Source of the DNA: Schaalia hyovaginalis
GTDB taxonomy: Bacteria > Actinomycetota > Actinomycetes > Actinomycetales > Actinomycetaceae
Assembly (NCBI RefSeq): GCF_014208035.1
Contig: NZ_JACHMK010000001.1
Span: forward strand, 1,736,001 to 1,800,000
Direction: 5' to 3'
Length of the DNA: 64,000 bases
The translations under genes were made by a program, and so were the position numbers. Shown piece by piece: positions 1 to 9,229 of this stretch; within the stretch, counting starts at the first letter, position 1, and each line of letters begins with the position of its first letter. The notes beneath the pieces are model-generated. The model was not told the DNA's origin. It saw nothing but the letters and a program-made list of their open reading frames with translations, and ran no database searches.

Positions 1-626
1 AGCTCCTCCCCTCAGACCCCGATGAGCCCGTGAAGGTGCTCGCGAGCGCGCCCCTGGACGAGCAGAGCTTCAGCGGCTCGAAGCACATCGCCTGCCGGGG
101 GGATCGGGTCTACTTCCCCGGTTTCCGGCGCCTCGAGGCGCATCCGGCACCCGAGGAGCGGGACAAGCGCAAACAGGGCTCCCCCGCATTCATCATCTGG
201 GACCTCGCCGACGGAACGCGCTCCGTCGTGCCGTGGGTTGATGCGGATGGGATCCCCCTCAGCCTGCGAGCCGACGACCTCACGAATCCCGAATTCCTCC
301 AAGACGGCAACACCGCCTATGTCGTCCTCTTCGACGGCAGAGGATTCGTCGTCGACCTGGACAGCACCGTCGCCCGCCAGGCCTTCACGGCGACGAACAG
401 CGGCCCCGACTTCTGGCCCCAGAGCTTCCACGTGACGAGGAACTACGCCTATGCCCTCGACTACGGGGAGGATCCCGGTCAGGTTCTGGAACTCGCCCGC
501 TACGACTGGGCGAACGGACGCAAGGAGAGCCTCCTCACCATCGATTCCCTCGGCCCGTATCGGAAAGAATCCGTCGTTGAAGGAATCGCTGTGAACCCGT
601 CGTGGCTGAGCACGATTGAGGACTGA
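1..626 (+). CDS. 3' end of an uncharacterised protein (partial)
   Basis: The reading frame is open to the left edge (first full codon at base 3) and stops with TGA at 624-626, so only the last ~207 residues are present. A GTG at base 30 is possible as an internal start but has no convincing ribosome-binding site, and the frame stays open upstream of it, so the gene most likely began outside the window. The visible part is soluble, rich in aromatic and acidic residues, with short repeats of the type 'FIIWDL...VVPW' and 'FVVDLD', which suggests a beta-propeller-like or solute-sensing fold. I do not recognise the family. No transmembrane segment is visible. It is followed by about 250 bases without a convincing gene, containing a short hairpin (arms 711-716 and 720-725). 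Confidence 0.6.
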   Translation, partial: LLPSDPDEPVKVLASAPLDEQSFSGSKHIACRGDRVYFPGFRRLEAHPAPEERDKRKQGSPAFIIWDLADGTRSVVPWVDADGIPLSLRADDLTNPEFLQDGNTAYVVLFDGRGFVVDLDSTVARQAFTATNSGPDFWPQSFHVTRNYAYALDYGEDPGQVLELARYDWANGRKESLLTIDSLGPYRKESVVEGIAVNPSWLSTIED

Positions 627-876
627 GTCCTTCGATTCCCGCATGTTCGCCGCCGTATCCCGCTTCATCCCCGCGGCGCGATGGGCCCGCCGCTGATTCG
701 CTCGGGACTCCGGCCTCGCAGGCCGAGACTCGGGCAGGCGGGGCGCTTTTGGAACTGAGCGCAATGCCACTCGGCGGAATCGCGCCCGCCTGTGCTCCCG
801 GGGCAGGGGCCTCCTCAGCAGGCGGGATCGAAGAAGGCACGATCGGGACTTACGTCGCGGACACGCGCCCGCCCGA

Positions 877-1419
877 ATGCGCGGAGTCGTGCGATTCTCA
901 CGGTTCACGAAGGCGAAAATGGGCCATTGGTCCCAATGGGCGCCGGAGGACTGGCCGGAGACCTACCAGAACCCGAGCTACCCGAACATGTTCGCCGCGG
1001 GCATCGCCTTCGCCCCGCCGCACCAGATCTCCAAGCCGCGCAAGAACGCGAAGGGCACGCCGATCGCCCCCGCTCCCCCGCGCACCGGCCAGCCCTCAGG
1101 GACGATCGCCCGCGCCGTCGCCGAGACGATCGCGGACCGCATCAAGGGCAAGAAGCGCCCGCCCCGCCGTGCCTCGATGACCGAAATGGGCGCCTCCCGC
1201 GTCGCCTCCACCGGCGCGAACCTCCTGAACGGTTCGGCTGCGGCCATGATCATGTACCCGATCGTGCCGAACCCCGAGAAGTACCCGCTCACCGGGCGGC
1301 ACCCCTATCACACGCGCGGCGAGATCGGCCTGTTCGGGCACTGGATCAAGTACATGCTCCATCACCTGTTCATCTACAAGGCGAAGGCCCGGCCGGGGTG
1401 GCCCCTGATCCCCGAGTGA
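877..1419 (+). pseudogene. Truncated sulfide:quinone oxidoreductase-like FAD enzyme (C-terminal part only)
   Basis: From about base 925 the translation matches what I recall of the C-terminal third of actinobacterial SQR-like FAD/NAD(P)-dependent oxidoreductases: the motif WPETYQNPSYPN, then FAAGIAFAPPHQISKP, APAPPRTGQPSG, and a terminal GHWIKYMLHHLFIYKAKARP with WPLIPE at the end. Full-length members are roughly 400 residues and begin with a GxGxxG Rossmann motif. Here both dinucleotide-binding domains are absent, and bases 627-900 contain no recognisable remnant of them. An ATG at 877 gives a 180-residue frame, but its first ~15 residues look like read-in. I infer a 5' deletion; the remaining protein could not bind FAD. 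The small companion gene directly downstream is intact. Confidence 0.7.
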
Positions 1420-1436
1420 TCATCGAAGGAGGAATC

Positions 1437-1622
1437 ATGAGCGACAAGAGAGTCTCGATCGAGGAGCTCGACCCCGAGCAGCAGGAGCGGATCGGGCGGG
1501 CGCCCCTGCCCATGCCCTCGACGCTGCGGCATCGCAGAAACAAGATCTATCAGCTCGGCAAGTTCATCGTCATGAACCTGCGGATCATGGACATCGTGAT
1601 CCGGGAGAAGATCGCGTCCTGA
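1437..1622 (+). CDS. Small conserved-type protein downstream of the SQR-like remnant
   Basis: A 61-residue protein starting at ATG 1437 behind a strong AGGAGG site (1428-1433). It is basic and amphipathic, with no clear membrane span, and ends in a helix-like stretch containing NLRIMDIVIREKI. It lies 17 bases after the stop of the truncated oxidoreductase, so the two were probably one transcript. Small proteins of this size commonly follow SQR-like oxidoreductases in Actinobacteria (recollection, not checked). Its own function is unknown, and with its partner broken it may be non-functional. Third codon positions are G/C-rich as in neighbouring genes, which supports real coding. Confidence 0.55.
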   Translation: MSDKRVSIEELDPEQQERIGRAPLPMPSTLRHRRNKIYQLGKFIVMNLRIMDIVIREKIAS

Positions 1623-1777
1623 ACGCGGAATGATGCGTGATGCGGGGCGGGCGCGTCGGCGTCCACCCCGCATTCCCGTGCTTTTCGAGGGCGGTGCTCC
1701 CCCTCTTGCACAGCAAGAAGGTTGAGGACTCACAACGTTTGGTGACGCGCCCCACAGGACGGATTCTGCGAAACGAT

Positions 1778-1806
1778 TTCGAAGTAAGCCCTGGGAGCGA
1801 TATCCT
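1778..1806 (+). promoter_or_regulatory. Possible promoter of the nucleotidase gene
   Basis: TTCGAA (1778-1783), a 17-base spacer and TATCCT (1801-1806) stand 51 bases before the ATG at 1858. The -10 is a fair match and the -35 is poor. The gene has a weak ribosome-binding site (AAGG, just upstream of the ATG). Confidence 0.35.
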
Positions 1807-1857
1807 TCCCAATCCCGGTTCTTCACTCCGGGACCATCAACATGTAAAGGATCAAGG

Positions 1858-4100
1858 ATGACTTCTTTGCAGAAACGCTCAGTGCTGCCGCTCGCACTCG
1901 CGTCGGCCCTCGCACTCACCGTACTGCCGGTATCCGCACCCGCTCACGCGGCCGAGGGGGACACCGGGACCCTCACGGTCCTCGCGACCACGGACGTCCA
2001 CGGCCGGGTCTACAACTGGGACTACTTCAAGGATTCGGCTCCCGCGGCGGGCAAGGAAGTCGGCCTCGCGAACGTCTGCTCCGCGATCGAGGATGTCCGC
2101 GCGAAGCAGGGGGCCGAGTCCGTGCTCCTCGTCGACAACGGCGACGCGATTCAGGGCTCGCCCCTGACCTACCTCGCGGCGAAGCAGCCCGCGAAGCTCA
2201 CCGGGGATCCGATCCACCCCATGGCGCAGGCCTTCAACCGCCTGGGCTACGACGCCAACGCCCTCGGCAATCACGAATTCAACTACGGCCTCGACACCCT
2301 CGCGAAGTACATGCGCGACCTCGACTCCCCCGCCCTGAACGCCAATGCCGTGGCGCCAGGGACGACGGAGCCCTACTTCGAGCCCTACGAGCTCATCGAG
2401 AAGACCGTTGCGGGCAAACCGGTCACGATCGGCGTCCTCGGCCTGGTCACCCCGGGAGTGAGGATCTGGGACAAGGCGAACGTCGAGGGGACCCTCGAGT
2501 TCCGCGACCCGACGGAGGTCGCCCGCGAGTACGTCCCGCAGATGAAGGAGGCCGGCGCCGATATCATCGTCGTCCTCGCGCACACCGGCATGGGGCAGTC
2601 GACCGCCTGGGATGCCTCCGCACTCGACGAGGACACGGCCCAGTTCCTCTCGACTCAGGTCGATGACATCGACCTCCTCGTCATCGGGCACACCCACAAG
2701 GACGAACCGGTGAAGGTGACCCACACGCCGAACGTCGAGCCCCTCATCGTCACGCAGCCGAAGTACTTCTCCTCCTCCCTGCCCGAGATCTCACTGCCCC
2801 TCGTCTTCGATGCGCAGGACAGGGCCTCCGTCGCCTGGCCGACGACTGACGTCGACGCTACGGTCGCCTCCTGGGTCACGCGCATGCCGCGAGCGGCACC
2901 GCCTGCGACGCCCTCATGAAGGACCCGGTGCTCAGCACCGATCACGCCGACACCGTGGGCTACGTCAAGACGGTCGTCGCCAACGCGACGGAGCAGATGC
3001 CCGCAGGCACCGCCCGCTACGAGGACACCGCCATCCTCGACTTCATCGGCACGAACATGGAGGACGCGGTCCGCGCGGGCGTCAAGGGCACCGCCGCTGA
3101 AGGCCTCCCGGTGATCGCCCAGGTCTCCCCCTTCTCCAAGGACGCCGTGTTCCCGAAGGGCCCGGTCTCGATCAAGGACATCGCGGGCCTGTACATCTAC
3201 GACAACACCCTCCTGGGCGTCGAGGTCACCGGCTCCCAGATCAAGGACTACCTGGAGTACTCCGCGAAGTACTTCAAGCAGCTCGAGTCCGGAGCGACGC
3301 TGAATCCGGACACGGATCTCAACGCCGTGTTCGAGGGCAAGCCCGTTCCCGATTACAACTACGACGCCCTGACCGGCGTGACCTACACGATCGACGTGAC
3401 GAAGCCCGTGGGCGAACGCATCGTCGACCTCGCCTGGAACGGTGCCCCCGTGACGGCCGACCAGAGGTTCGTCATGACGATCAACAACTACCGCCAGTCC
3501 GGCGGCGGCGGATACCCGCACGTGACGGCTGCTCCGATCGTCTACAACGAGCTCGTCGAAATCCGCCAGCTCCTCATCGATTCGGCTCAGGCCTCCGGCA
3601 CGATCGATCCGAAGGACTTCTTCGTCGCCAACTGGTCGCTCACGCCCGGCCCGCTTCCCGAGCCCGAGCCCGGACCCCAGGACGGACCGACTGCGGTCAT
3701 CGATGCGCCCGAGGTCGTCGCGGGCGCCACCGTCACCGTCACGGGCACCGGTTTCGAAGCCGATCACGAGATCGAAGCCGTCCTCCACTCCGATCCCTTC
3801 ACGATCGGCAAGACGAAGGCCGACGCCAAGGGCACCGTGGTCTTCACCTTCGCGGTCCCGAAGGAGACCGCACCGAGCGCGCACAAGGTGATCCTCACCG
3901 ACGCCTCGACGGGCGCCGCAGCCGAAGTGGCGCTAACGGTCAAGGCGCCGGCGCCCACACCGGCCCCCGGAGCCGTCACGCCCGGCAAGGGCAAGGGCGC
4001 GGCGCTGGCGAACACCGGTAGCGACGCGATGGGCCTGATCCTCGCTGCGGGCCTCCTGGCCGGCCTGGGAGCCGTGGCGCTGCGCCGCCGCGCCGGCTGA
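1858..4100 (+). pseudogene. Sortase-anchored 5'-nucleotidase / 2',3'-cyclic phosphodiesterase, frameshifted
   Basis: Two frames encode the halves of one secreted nucleotidase. The first (1858-2919) has a signal peptide ending AHA|AE and the calcineurin-type metal motifs TTDVHG, DNGDAIQG, GNHEF and GHTH. The second (open through 2916 to the stop at 4100) has the 5'-nucleotidase C-terminal domain with substrate-loop residues NNYRQSGGGG, an Ig-like domain, a Pro-rich linker and a sorting signal LANTG, then a hydrophobic span and a basic tail. LAxTG is typical of class E sortases. The frames join if one base is missing between about 2835 and 2880; the second frame reads sensibly upstream of its first ATG. 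Intact enzymes of this type hydrolyse extracellular nucleotides at the cell wall. As written, the anchored domain is lost. A sequencing error remains possible. Confidence 0.85.
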
Positions 4101-4129
4101 GATCCAGATCCCGGCCCTTGAGCGCCAGA

Positions 4130-4177
4130 CTCCGGCCCGTCATTCGGATGCGCGAGCATTCGGACGACGGGCCGGAG
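4130..4177. terminator. Hairpin between convergent genes
   Basis: A perfect 12-base inverted repeat: CTCCGGCCCGTC at 4130-4141 and its complement at 4166-4177. The loop carries two copies of CATTCGGA. It lies between the nucleotidase gene and the convergent def gene and has no long T-run, so it probably serves both strands. Confidence 0.7.
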
Positions 4178-4183
4178 CGCGTC

Positions 4184-4795
4184 TCATCCCTCAGATCCGG
4201 GCATCCATGAGACGCCCGGACGCCCCCATCCCCGGATGCGGGCCTGCACTGCGGCCTCGTCCGCCCACGGCCCCGCCAGACGATCAATGTAGAGCTCCCC
4301 GAGGAGATGCCCGTACTCGTGCTGGAAGATCCGCGCAAGCCACGCGACGGCCTCAATGCGGATCGGCCCGCCATCGATGTCGAATCCTTCAAGGACGGCC
4401 CGGGGCGCGCGCCTGATCGGATACTGGTACCCCGGGAAGGACAGACATCCCTCGTGCTCGCGCTCGAGATCGAGCCGCTCGGGCAGAAGCTCCACCCCCT
4501 TCCAGTCGAGTTCGAGGTGCGGATTGATGACCGCCCCGCTCGACGGCGAGGGGATCGTCATCCCCAGGGCGGGACCGTATTCCCCGTCGAAGGGGTGGAG
4601 CCCGCCGTAACTCCAGACGAAGACCCGGGCGTCGACGCCGATCTGGGGCGCCGCCAAACCGACTCCCGGGGCGGCCCGCATCGTGTCGAACATGTCGCGG
4701 ACGAGTCCGCGAAGAGCCCCGTCGAAGGCGGTCACGGGCGCGGCCGGACGGTGGAGGACCTCCTCCCCCATCACCACGATCGGTCGAACGGTCAT
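4184..4795 (-). CDS. def: Peptide deformylase
   Basis: 203 residues. Removes the N-formyl group from nascent proteins in the cytoplasm. All three family motifs are visible: GVGLAAPQ (residues 44-51), EGCLS with the metal-ligand Cys117, and QHEYGH with the HExxH pair at 159-163. The last differs from the more usual HEYDH only in the fourth position. The start ATG at 4795 follows GGAGG (AAGGAGGCCGC). The gene stands alone on the minus strand, with pepC 94 bases upstream, and converges on the nucleotidase gene across a hairpin. The ~20 residues after the third motif are variable in the family. Confidence 0.93.
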   Translation of the reverse strand: MTVRPIVVMGEEVLHRPAAPVTAFDGALRGLVRDMFDTMRAAPGVGLAAPQIGVDARVFVWSYGGLHPFDGEYGPALGMTIPSPSSGAVINPHLELDWKGVELLPERLDLEREHEGCLSFPGYQYPIRRAPRAVLEGFDIDGGPIRIEAVAWLARIFQHEYGHLLGELYIDRLAGPWADEAAVQARIRGWGRPGVSWMPGSEG

Positions 4796-4889
4796 GCGGC
4801 CTCCTTCGTCGCCCGTGAAATCAAAACCCTCCGCACGCCCTCGACGGGCATGACCCCGCCGAAGGGGCGCACGGCCCCGGCGAGAAGGA

Positions 4890-6236
4890 TCAGGCGAGAG
4901 TGCCCATCGGATCCCAGGCGGGCAGATGGATCGGCTCGGCGTCCAACGCCGGCCTCAGATCCTCGGGCAGGGCCGAAGCGCGGACGACGACCTCGAAGAC
5001 GTAGTCGTCGAACCACGCGTCATCCATCGTGAAGTAGCCCTTCTCGCCCGCATCCTCCCCCCAGGAGTTCTCGACGCGCCAGCGGCGCGTCGACCCGTCC
5101 TCGGCGATGTCGACGCCGGTGAAGAGCATCGCGTGGTTCATCGCGGATTCACCCGTGCGCAGGCGCTGCTCCTTCGTGGTGGTCAGATCGACCCCGAAGA
5201 GCCCCGAATAGTCGTGGACGCCCGCGACGAGGAGGCCCGCATCGCGCTCGGACTGCTGGAGGACGTCGGCGCCGAACCAGACGGGCTCGCCCTCGGCGAT
5301 CGCGCGGGCGGCGAGCCGCTTGATCTCGGCGATGTCGGCGTTGATGTAGCGGATCTGGCGGCCGCCGACGACATTGCCGAGATGATCGACCGTCAGGGCC
5401 GCGCCCTTGGGATGCTCGGGGCGCGGATCGTCGACGAGGCACACGTAATCGGCGAGGTCGATCCCCGCGTACTTCTCAGCGAACTCGAGCGGCGTGAGCT
5501 CGCCCTCGCGGTGGAAGGCGCCCTCGTCGTCGCGCCACTCCCAGTCGAAGGATCGGGGCGGTTCGCCGAGGCTGATGACGAGGATCCGCCAGACCTTCTT
5601 CAGGACCTCCGCCTTCGCGGCCCCGACCTCGTCCTCGGCTGCGCCCGACGCGACGAGCCCGCGGAGCTCGAGGGCCGACCGGCGCAGGAGGACCTGGAGC
5701 TGGGTGTTCATCCGGTGCGAATTCGAGGAGGCCTCCGTCTCGGGCATCGCCTCCTTGGGGACGAGCCCGTGCTTGAGGTAGAGGGAGACCGCCATGTCCC
5801 ATTGGCCGCCGTCGCCGAGGACATCGGCGAGCAGGAACTGGAGGAGGCGCCCGTCGAGGGGCTCACCCGCGGTCGCGATGACGTCGGTGAGGAACCAGTT
5901 GGCCCGCTCGAGCTTGTCCCAGAAGAACACGTAGTTCTGCGAGAACTCGAAGTCCTTGACCCCGAGCTTCACCCGGGCGCTCGAACGCAGGAGATTGAGG
6001 GAGGAGAACAACCAGCACCGGCCCGACTTCTTCTGCGCGGTGACCTTCCAGGTGTCGAGTTTGTGGGAGACCACGCTCGGGGTGGCGATGACGCGCTCGC
6101 GATCCACGCTCGCCTTGTCGATCCCGCTCACGGTCACCGCGTTGCGGGCGAGACGCGCCGCGGGATCGGCGCTCGAGGCGCGCAGGGCGTCGATCGATTC
6201 CGGGGCGAGGGCGCAATCGCCGGTGAGAGCAGTCAT
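4890..6236 (-). CDS. pepC: Aminopeptidase C / bleomycin hydrolase (C1B cysteine peptidase)
   Basis: A 448-residue cytoplasmic cysteine aminopeptidase of the papain-like C1B family, which trims N-terminal residues from peptides as a hexamer. The catalytic Cys is in KKSGRCWLFS (Cys74), the His in MNHAMLFTG and the Asn in WRVENSWGE, all in the expected order. I place the start at ATG 6236, behind AGGAGGAAGG. The frame is open a further 50 codons upstream, but that extension lacks a binding site and looks non-coding. The family usually has 430-450 residues, which fits. No signal peptide. Likely a single-gene unit, with def downstream on the same strand. Confidence 0.92.
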   Translation of the reverse strand: MTALTGDCALAPESIDALRASSADPAARLARNAVTVSGIDKASVDRERVIATPSVVSHKLDTWKVTAQKKSGRCWLFSSLNLLRSSARVKLGVKDFEFSQNYVFFWDKLERANWFLTDVIATAGEPLDGRLLQFLLADVLGDGGQWDMAVSLYLKHGLVPKEAMPETEASSNSHRMNTQLQVLLRRSALELRGLVASGAAEDEVGAAKAEVLKKVWRILVISLGEPPRSFDWEWRDDEGAFHREGELTPLEFAEKYAGIDLADYVCLVDDPRPEHPKGAALTVDHLGNVVGGRQIRYINADIAEIKRLAARAIAEGEPVWFGADVLQQSERDAGLLVAGVHDYSGLFGVDLTTTKEQRLRTGESAMNHAMLFTGVDIAEDGSTRRWRVENSWGEDAGEKGYFTMDDAWFDDYVFEVVVRASALPEDLRPALDAEPIHLPAWDPMGTLA

Positions 6237-6371
6237 CTTAGAATCCTTCCTCCTGAAGCGGGCATGCCTGGCGGCCACGACCCTCCCGATCGTACTCGCT
6301 ATCCCATGTCGGGCTTGAGGAGGGACGATTGGTCTTAGGATGTTGCGAAGATCCATCGATGAGGAGGCTCC

Positions 6372-7271
6372 ATGAAAACGCGACACGCTTCAGGCACCGA
6401 GATCCGCTTGAGCTCGGGGGCCTACGAGGCGCGAATCGTCTCCGTCGGCGCGGGCATCGCAGGACTGACCTTGGACGGCGCCGACCTCGTCATGCCCCAT
6501 GCGGCGGACGAACTCCCCGACGGCTATCTCGGCAAGACCCTCATGCCCTGGCCGAATCGCATCACCGGGGGCGCCTACACCTGGGAGGGCGTCGAATACC
6601 GGGTGCCCGTGAATGAGCCCGCCACCGGAGCGGCCCTTCACGGGCTGATGACCTGGGTCGATTGGGACATCGTCCACGCGGATTCGGACTCGGCGACCCT
6701 CGGGGCCTTCATCGCCCCGCGTTACGGATACCCCTGGGCCCTGGAGGCCTGGGTCACCTACGCCCTGAGCGAGGAGCGCGGCCTCTCGGTGACGCTCCAC
6801 GCCACGAACATCGGGGATGAGCCCGCGCCCTACGGCGTCTCCTCGCACCCCTACCTCACGCTCGACAACGCCCCGAACGCCGGCTACGAGCTGAGCGTTC
6901 CGGCCGCTTCGATCCTCGAGGTCGACGAGCGTCTCGCCCCGGTGGCCCTGCGCCCGGTCGGCGAACTCGATCGCGACTTCCGGACGGGGCACCTCCTGGG
7001 AGACCAGTCGGTCGATCACGCCTTCACGGGCCTGCCCGAGGGCGGCTGGGCGGTGACGCTCCGCGACCCGTCAAACGGGAAGTCCGTGTCCCTCGCCGCC
7101 GACGCCCCCTGGGTGCAGGTCTTCACCGCCGATCACCTCGGCCGCCGATCGGTCGCCGTCGAACCGATGACCTGCCCGCCCGATGCTTTCAATTCGCACG
7201 AGGGCGTGATCGTCCTCGCGCCCGGCCAGTCGCATTCGATGACCTTCACGATCTCGGGCGATCTGGGCTGA
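6372..7271 (+). CDS. Aldose 1-epimerase family protein
   Basis: 299 residues with the galactose-mutarotase beta-sandwich pattern: the NRITGG region near residue 62, SSHPYLT near residue 158 (expected catalytic His), and a late YTAD-like segment (QVFTADHLGRR) and AVEPMTCPPDAFN containing the expected catalytic Glu. Such enzymes interconvert alpha and beta anomers of aldohexoses; the exact sugar cannot be read from sequence. The ATG at 6372 follows GAGGAGG. It is divergent from pepC, with a candidate -10 TAGGAT near 6337. It converges on rsmE without a strong hairpin between. Confidence 0.85.
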   Translation: MKTRHASGTEIRLSSGAYEARIVSVGAGIAGLTLDGADLVMPHAADELPDGYLGKTLMPWPNRITGGAYTWEGVEYRVPVNEPATGAALHGLMTWVDWDIVHADSDSATLGAFIAPRYGYPWALEAWVTYALSEERGLSVTLHATNIGDEPAPYGVSSHPYLTLDNAPNAGYELSVPAASILEVDERLAPVALRPVGELDRDFRTGHLLGDQSVDHAFTGLPEGGWAVTLRDPSNGKSVSLAADAPWVQVFTADHLGRRSVAVEPMTCPPDAFNSHEGVIVLAPGQSHSMTFTISGDLG

Positions 7272-7303
7272 GGGGAGCCAGGGCCCACTGGGGCGCCGAC
7301 GGC

Positions 7304-8077
7304 TCAGATCCGCGAGGCGGCCGCCGCGAGGAGCGTCACGCAAACCGCGCCGGCCGTCGAGGAGCGCAGGACGTTGCCCCCGAGTCCGATGAGGATCGCG
7401 CCGGCCTCGACGAGGTCGGCGGTCTCCTTCGGCGACACTCCCCCTTCCGGTCCGACGAGGACCACGAGGGAGGGCGCGTCGCGGAACCGGTCGGGATCCG
7501 AGGCGATGAGGCCGGTGAGGGGCGCACGGGCCTCCTCATGGCACAGGAGGACCAGGGAGCCCGAATCGGTCGCGTCCCGGACGAAGGCGAGCAACGCCTT
7601 GGTGTCGAGGACTTCGGCGACTTCGGGGATGAAGGCCCTGCGGGCCTGCTTCGCGGCGGCCCGCACGACCGAGACCCACTTCGCCCGGCCCTTGACGGCC
7701 TTGGGACCCGACCACCTGACGATCGCGCGATCCGATTGCCACGGGATCACTTCATCGATGCCGATCTCCGTGCAGGTCTCGATCGCCTGCTCATCCCGTC
7801 CGCCCTTGGCAAGGGCCTGAACGAGGAGGAGGCGCGGCTCCACCCCGGGCTCCCTGTCGAGGCGGAGCACGCGCAGGGACAGGCCCTTGGGGTCTGCGGC
7901 GAGCACCGCGCACACCGCCCGGGTTCCGCGGCCGTCGACGAGGTCGATCTCCTCGCCGGCCCCGATCCGCTTCACGGCGCCCGCGTGCCGCCCCTCATCC
8001 CCGTCGAGGCTCACGATGTCGCCGGGAGCGGCCTCGACCAGGCCGCGATCCTCGAAGAAGAAGACCGGGCGAGTCAC
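7304..8077 (-). CDS. rsmE: 16S rRNA (uracil1498-N3)-methyltransferase
   Basis: 257 residues. An RsmE-type SPOUT methyltransferase that modifies U1498 of 16S rRNA. Visible features are the N-terminal PUA-like part (GDEGRHAGAVKRI), a central KGGRDEQAIE segment, and the knotted SAM-binding C-terminus with LVGPEGGVSPKE and LGGNVLRSSTAG. It starts with GTG at 8077, overlapping the dnaJ stop by four bases (GTGA), so translation is coupled. Gene order hrcA-dnaJ-rsmE is a common actinobacterial and firmicute arrangement. Full-length, no anomaly. Confidence 0.93.
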   Translation of the reverse strand: MTRPVFFFEDRGLVEAAPGDIVSLDGDEGRHAGAVKRIGAGEEIDLVDGRGTRAVCAVLAADPKGLSLRVLRLDREPGVEPRLLLVQALAKGGRDEQAIETCTEIGIDEVIPWQSDRAIVRWSGPKAVKGRAKWVSVVRAAAKQARRAFIPEVAEVLDTKALLAFVRDATDSGSLVLLCHEEARAPLTGLIASDPDRFRDAPSLVVLVGPEGGVSPKETADLVEAGAILIGLGGNVLRSSTAGAVCVTLLAAAASRI

Positions 8078-9189
8078 TGACCCGTGAGTTTCTCTTTGAG
8101 CTTGCCGAAGACGCCCTGCTCGCGGCGCTTGGGCTCCACGCGCGTCTCCTTGCGGAGCGAGGCGAGCTCTTCGAGCAGCTCGCGCGACCGTTCATCGAGC
8201 TTCGTCGGGATCGCCACGTCGATGTGGACGTGGAGGTCGCCGCGCCCGGGGCGCTGCAGGCGTCCGACTCCGAGCCCCCTCAAGACGATGTCGGCGTTCG
8301 GCTGCGTCCCGGCCTCGATCCTCACCGCCTTGGGCCCGTCGAGGGTGGTGAGTTCGAATTCGGTGCCGAGGGCGGCGGTCGTCATCGGGATGGTGATCCA
8401 CGCGTGCAGATCGTCTCCGCGCCGATCGAAGACCTCGTGCCGGAGTTCGTGGACCTCGAGGTAGAGGTCGCCCTGCGGACCGCCGCCGGGTCCGACCTCG
8501 GCCTCGCCCATGACGCGGATGCGCGCGCCCTCGTCGACGCCGACCGGCACGTCGATCGACAGGGTGCGCCGCGTTCTCACGCGCCCCTGGCCCGAGCACT
8601 CGTGGCAGGGCTTCTCGATGATCGTCCCGTAGCCCTGACAGGTCTGGCAAGGCCCTTGCGACTTCATGCGCCCGAACATGGTGTTCTGGATGCGGGTCAC
8701 CGACCCCGTCCCCGAACAGGTCTGGCACACGACCGGGCGAGTGCCCGGCTCGCACATCGACCCCGAGCATGTCGAGCAGATGGCGTAGGTCCCGAAGGAG
8801 ACGGACTTCTTCGCGCCGAAGGCCGCCTCCTCGAGGGTGATGTCGAGTCCGATGAGCTGATCGGCGCCGCGCCGGGTCCTGGACGCGGGCCCCTGAGAGG
8901 CGCCCGAGAAGCCGGAGAACATCGCGTCGAAGAAGTCCGAGAAGCCGCCGCCCGTGAAGGGGGCCCCGCCGCCTCCGCGCAGGGCGTCCGGGCCCCCGAT
9001 GTCGTACATCTGCCGTTTCTCGGGGTCTGAGAGCGTTTCGTACGCCACCGAGAGTTCCTTGAAGGCCTCTTCGGATTCGGGACCGGCGTAGTCGGGGTGC
9101 AGCTGCCGGGCCTTCTTCCGGTAGGCCTTCTTGATCTCGTCCTGGCTCGCGGTGCGGGCGACGCCGAGGACCTCGTAGTAATCGTTCAC
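8074..9189 (-). CDS. dnaJ: Chaperone DnaJ (Hsp40)
   Basis: 371 residues. Co-chaperone that stimulates DnaK and binds unfolded proteins. Domains in order: J domain (residues 1-70; the usual HPD appears as LHPDY), a Gly/Phe-rich linker, four zinc-binding CxxCxG-type repeats (CSTCSGS, CQTCSGTG, CQTCQGYG, CHECSGQG), and the C-terminal substrate-binding domain. The first repeat ends GS rather than GxG. I chose GTG 9189 because the J domain begins there with NDYYEVLGV; the longer frame upstream has no homology. Located 40 bases after hrcA and overlapping rsmE, so co-expressed under HrcA/CIRCE control. It lacks an adjacent dnaK-grpE, so it is probably the second (hrcA-linked) DnaJ. Confidence 0.93.
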   Translation of the reverse strand: MNDYYEVLGVARTASQDEIKKAYRKKARQLHPDYAGPESEEAFKELSVAYETLSDPEKRQMYDIGGPDALRGGGGAPFTGGGFSDFFDAMFSGFSGASQGPASRTRRGADQLIGLDITLEEAAFGAKKSVSFGTYAICSTCSGSMCEPGTRPVVCQTCSGTGSVTRIQNTMFGRMKSQGPCQTCQGYGTIIEKPCHECSGQGRVRTRRTLSIDVPVGVDEGARIRVMGEAEVGPGGGPQGDLYLEVHELRHEVFDRRGDDLHAWITIPMTTAALGTEFELTTLDGPKAVRIEAGTQPNADIVLRGLGVGRLQRPGRGDLHVHIDVAIPTKLDERSRELLEELASLRKETRVEPKRREQGVFGKLKEKLTGQ

Positions 9190-9229
9190 TCTCGTTCGTT
9201 TCTCGTGGGGATCCGGGATGGAGTCCGTG

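Noticed and set aside
2800..2900. Programmed -1 frameshift in the nucleotidase gene
   Set aside because: No X-XXY-YYZ slippery heptamer or following pseudoknot is apparent; simple mutation or sequencing error is more likely.
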